A stretch of 40,074 nt of DNA, taken from positions 1 through 40,074 of the forward strand of contig DIFH01000005.1 of assembly GCA_002427615.1 (NCBI GenBank). The letters are read 5' to 3'. A program made the translations under genes and the position numbers. The notes under the pieces were generated by a model. It saw only the letters and a program-made list of their open reading frames with translations. It was not told where the DNA came from and ran no database searches. Of the stretch, positions 39,910-40,074 are shown in pieces (position 1 is the first letter of the stretch; every line of letters starts with the position of its first letter). Origin of the DNA: Paludibacter sp. UBA5753. GTDB lineage: Bacteria > Bacteroidota > Bacteroidia > Bacteroidales > Paludibacteraceae.

Positions 39910-40074
39910 TCAAATCCCTTATTCGTAATATAAGTTTCTGCTTACTGCCTGCTATTTTCACCTACAAATAACCACTCCTTTGGTTTATATTCCTTAAAAT
40001 ATTGGCGTAAAGTTAATAAAGTTTTTTTGTAACTACTCAGCACCCTAATAAATTTGATAATAATTAGCCATTTA
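39910..40074. other. Right-edge stretch, nothing recognised
   Basis: AT-rich, no open frame and no sign of the transposase C-terminus or an IS end. Confidence 0.4.

Overview
The window looks like chromosomal DNA from a member of the Bacteroidota, probably the order Bacteroidales. It is AT-rich, has several TAnnTTTG-type -7 promoter boxes, and carries Bacteroidota-type genes: an RhaK-I-P style rhamnose locus with an AraC regulator, a fused E1 alpha/beta dehydrogenase, a DUF6266 protein and a four-helix-bundle 'S23' protein. I could not run a search, so genus is not assigned.

(1) Bases 376-18301 hold a catabolic cluster. A divergent AraC regulator faces rhamnulokinase, L-rhamnose isomerase and a rhamnose/H+ symporter. 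These are followed on the same strand by a complete 2-oxoacid dehydrogenase complex (E2, E3, fused E1), a PHP-domain protein, a class II aldolase-SDR fusion, a four-helix-bundle protein in its own repeat-flanked cassette, a sorbose-1-phosphate-reductase-like zinc dehydrogenase, a two-domain class II aldolase whose second domain has lost its metal ligands, and a lipoate-protein ligase. A plausible reading is rhamnose to rhamnulose-1-P, cleavage by the aldolase-SDR fusion to DHAP and lactaldehyde or lactate, and final oxidation to an acyl-CoA by the lipoylated complex, with lipoate supplied by the ligase. No separate RhaD or lactaldehyde reductase is visible.

(2) Bases 18302-21597 are decayed, gene-poor DNA: an IS21-type remnant (istB tail plus two end repeats), two degenerate copies of a roughly 0.5 kb segment, a strong hairpin and no convincing gene.

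(3) Bases 21508-23615 carry a compact four-gene unit: DUF6266 protein, holin-like protein, small muralytic 'P5-like' protein, and a lipoprotein with a C-terminal membrane segment that looks like a unimolecular spanin. The last three genes overlap by ATGA. No phage head, tail or replication genes are present, so this is an orphan lysis-type cassette.

(4) Bases 24065-37239 are a defence island in one orientation: a broken XRE controller, SIR2 and HerA (the known SIR2-HerA/Nezha pair), then a type I restriction-modification operon: HsdM, RhuM-family protein, GIY-YIG nuclease, HsdS, YhcG/DUF1016 nuclease, an overlooked 39-codon ORF and HsdR. A dispersed palindromic repeat has entered this operon twice and is translated in both places. 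It forms about 170 residues of GIY-YIG tail and about 217 residues inside the HsdR motor domain, between the TIQKL region and the DECH box. Two smaller in-frame repeat inserts also lie in hsdR. The GIY-YIG gene with its repeat tail sits between two copies of a 27-bp junction, which suggests a mobile nuclease-repeat cassette. I regard this as the most novel feature of the window.

(5) Bases 37240-40074 hold a tiny lysine-rich protein with a strong terminator, an extended-SDR sugar epimerase-like gene behind a near-consensus Bacteroidota promoter, and a truncated IS701-type transposase at the right edge.
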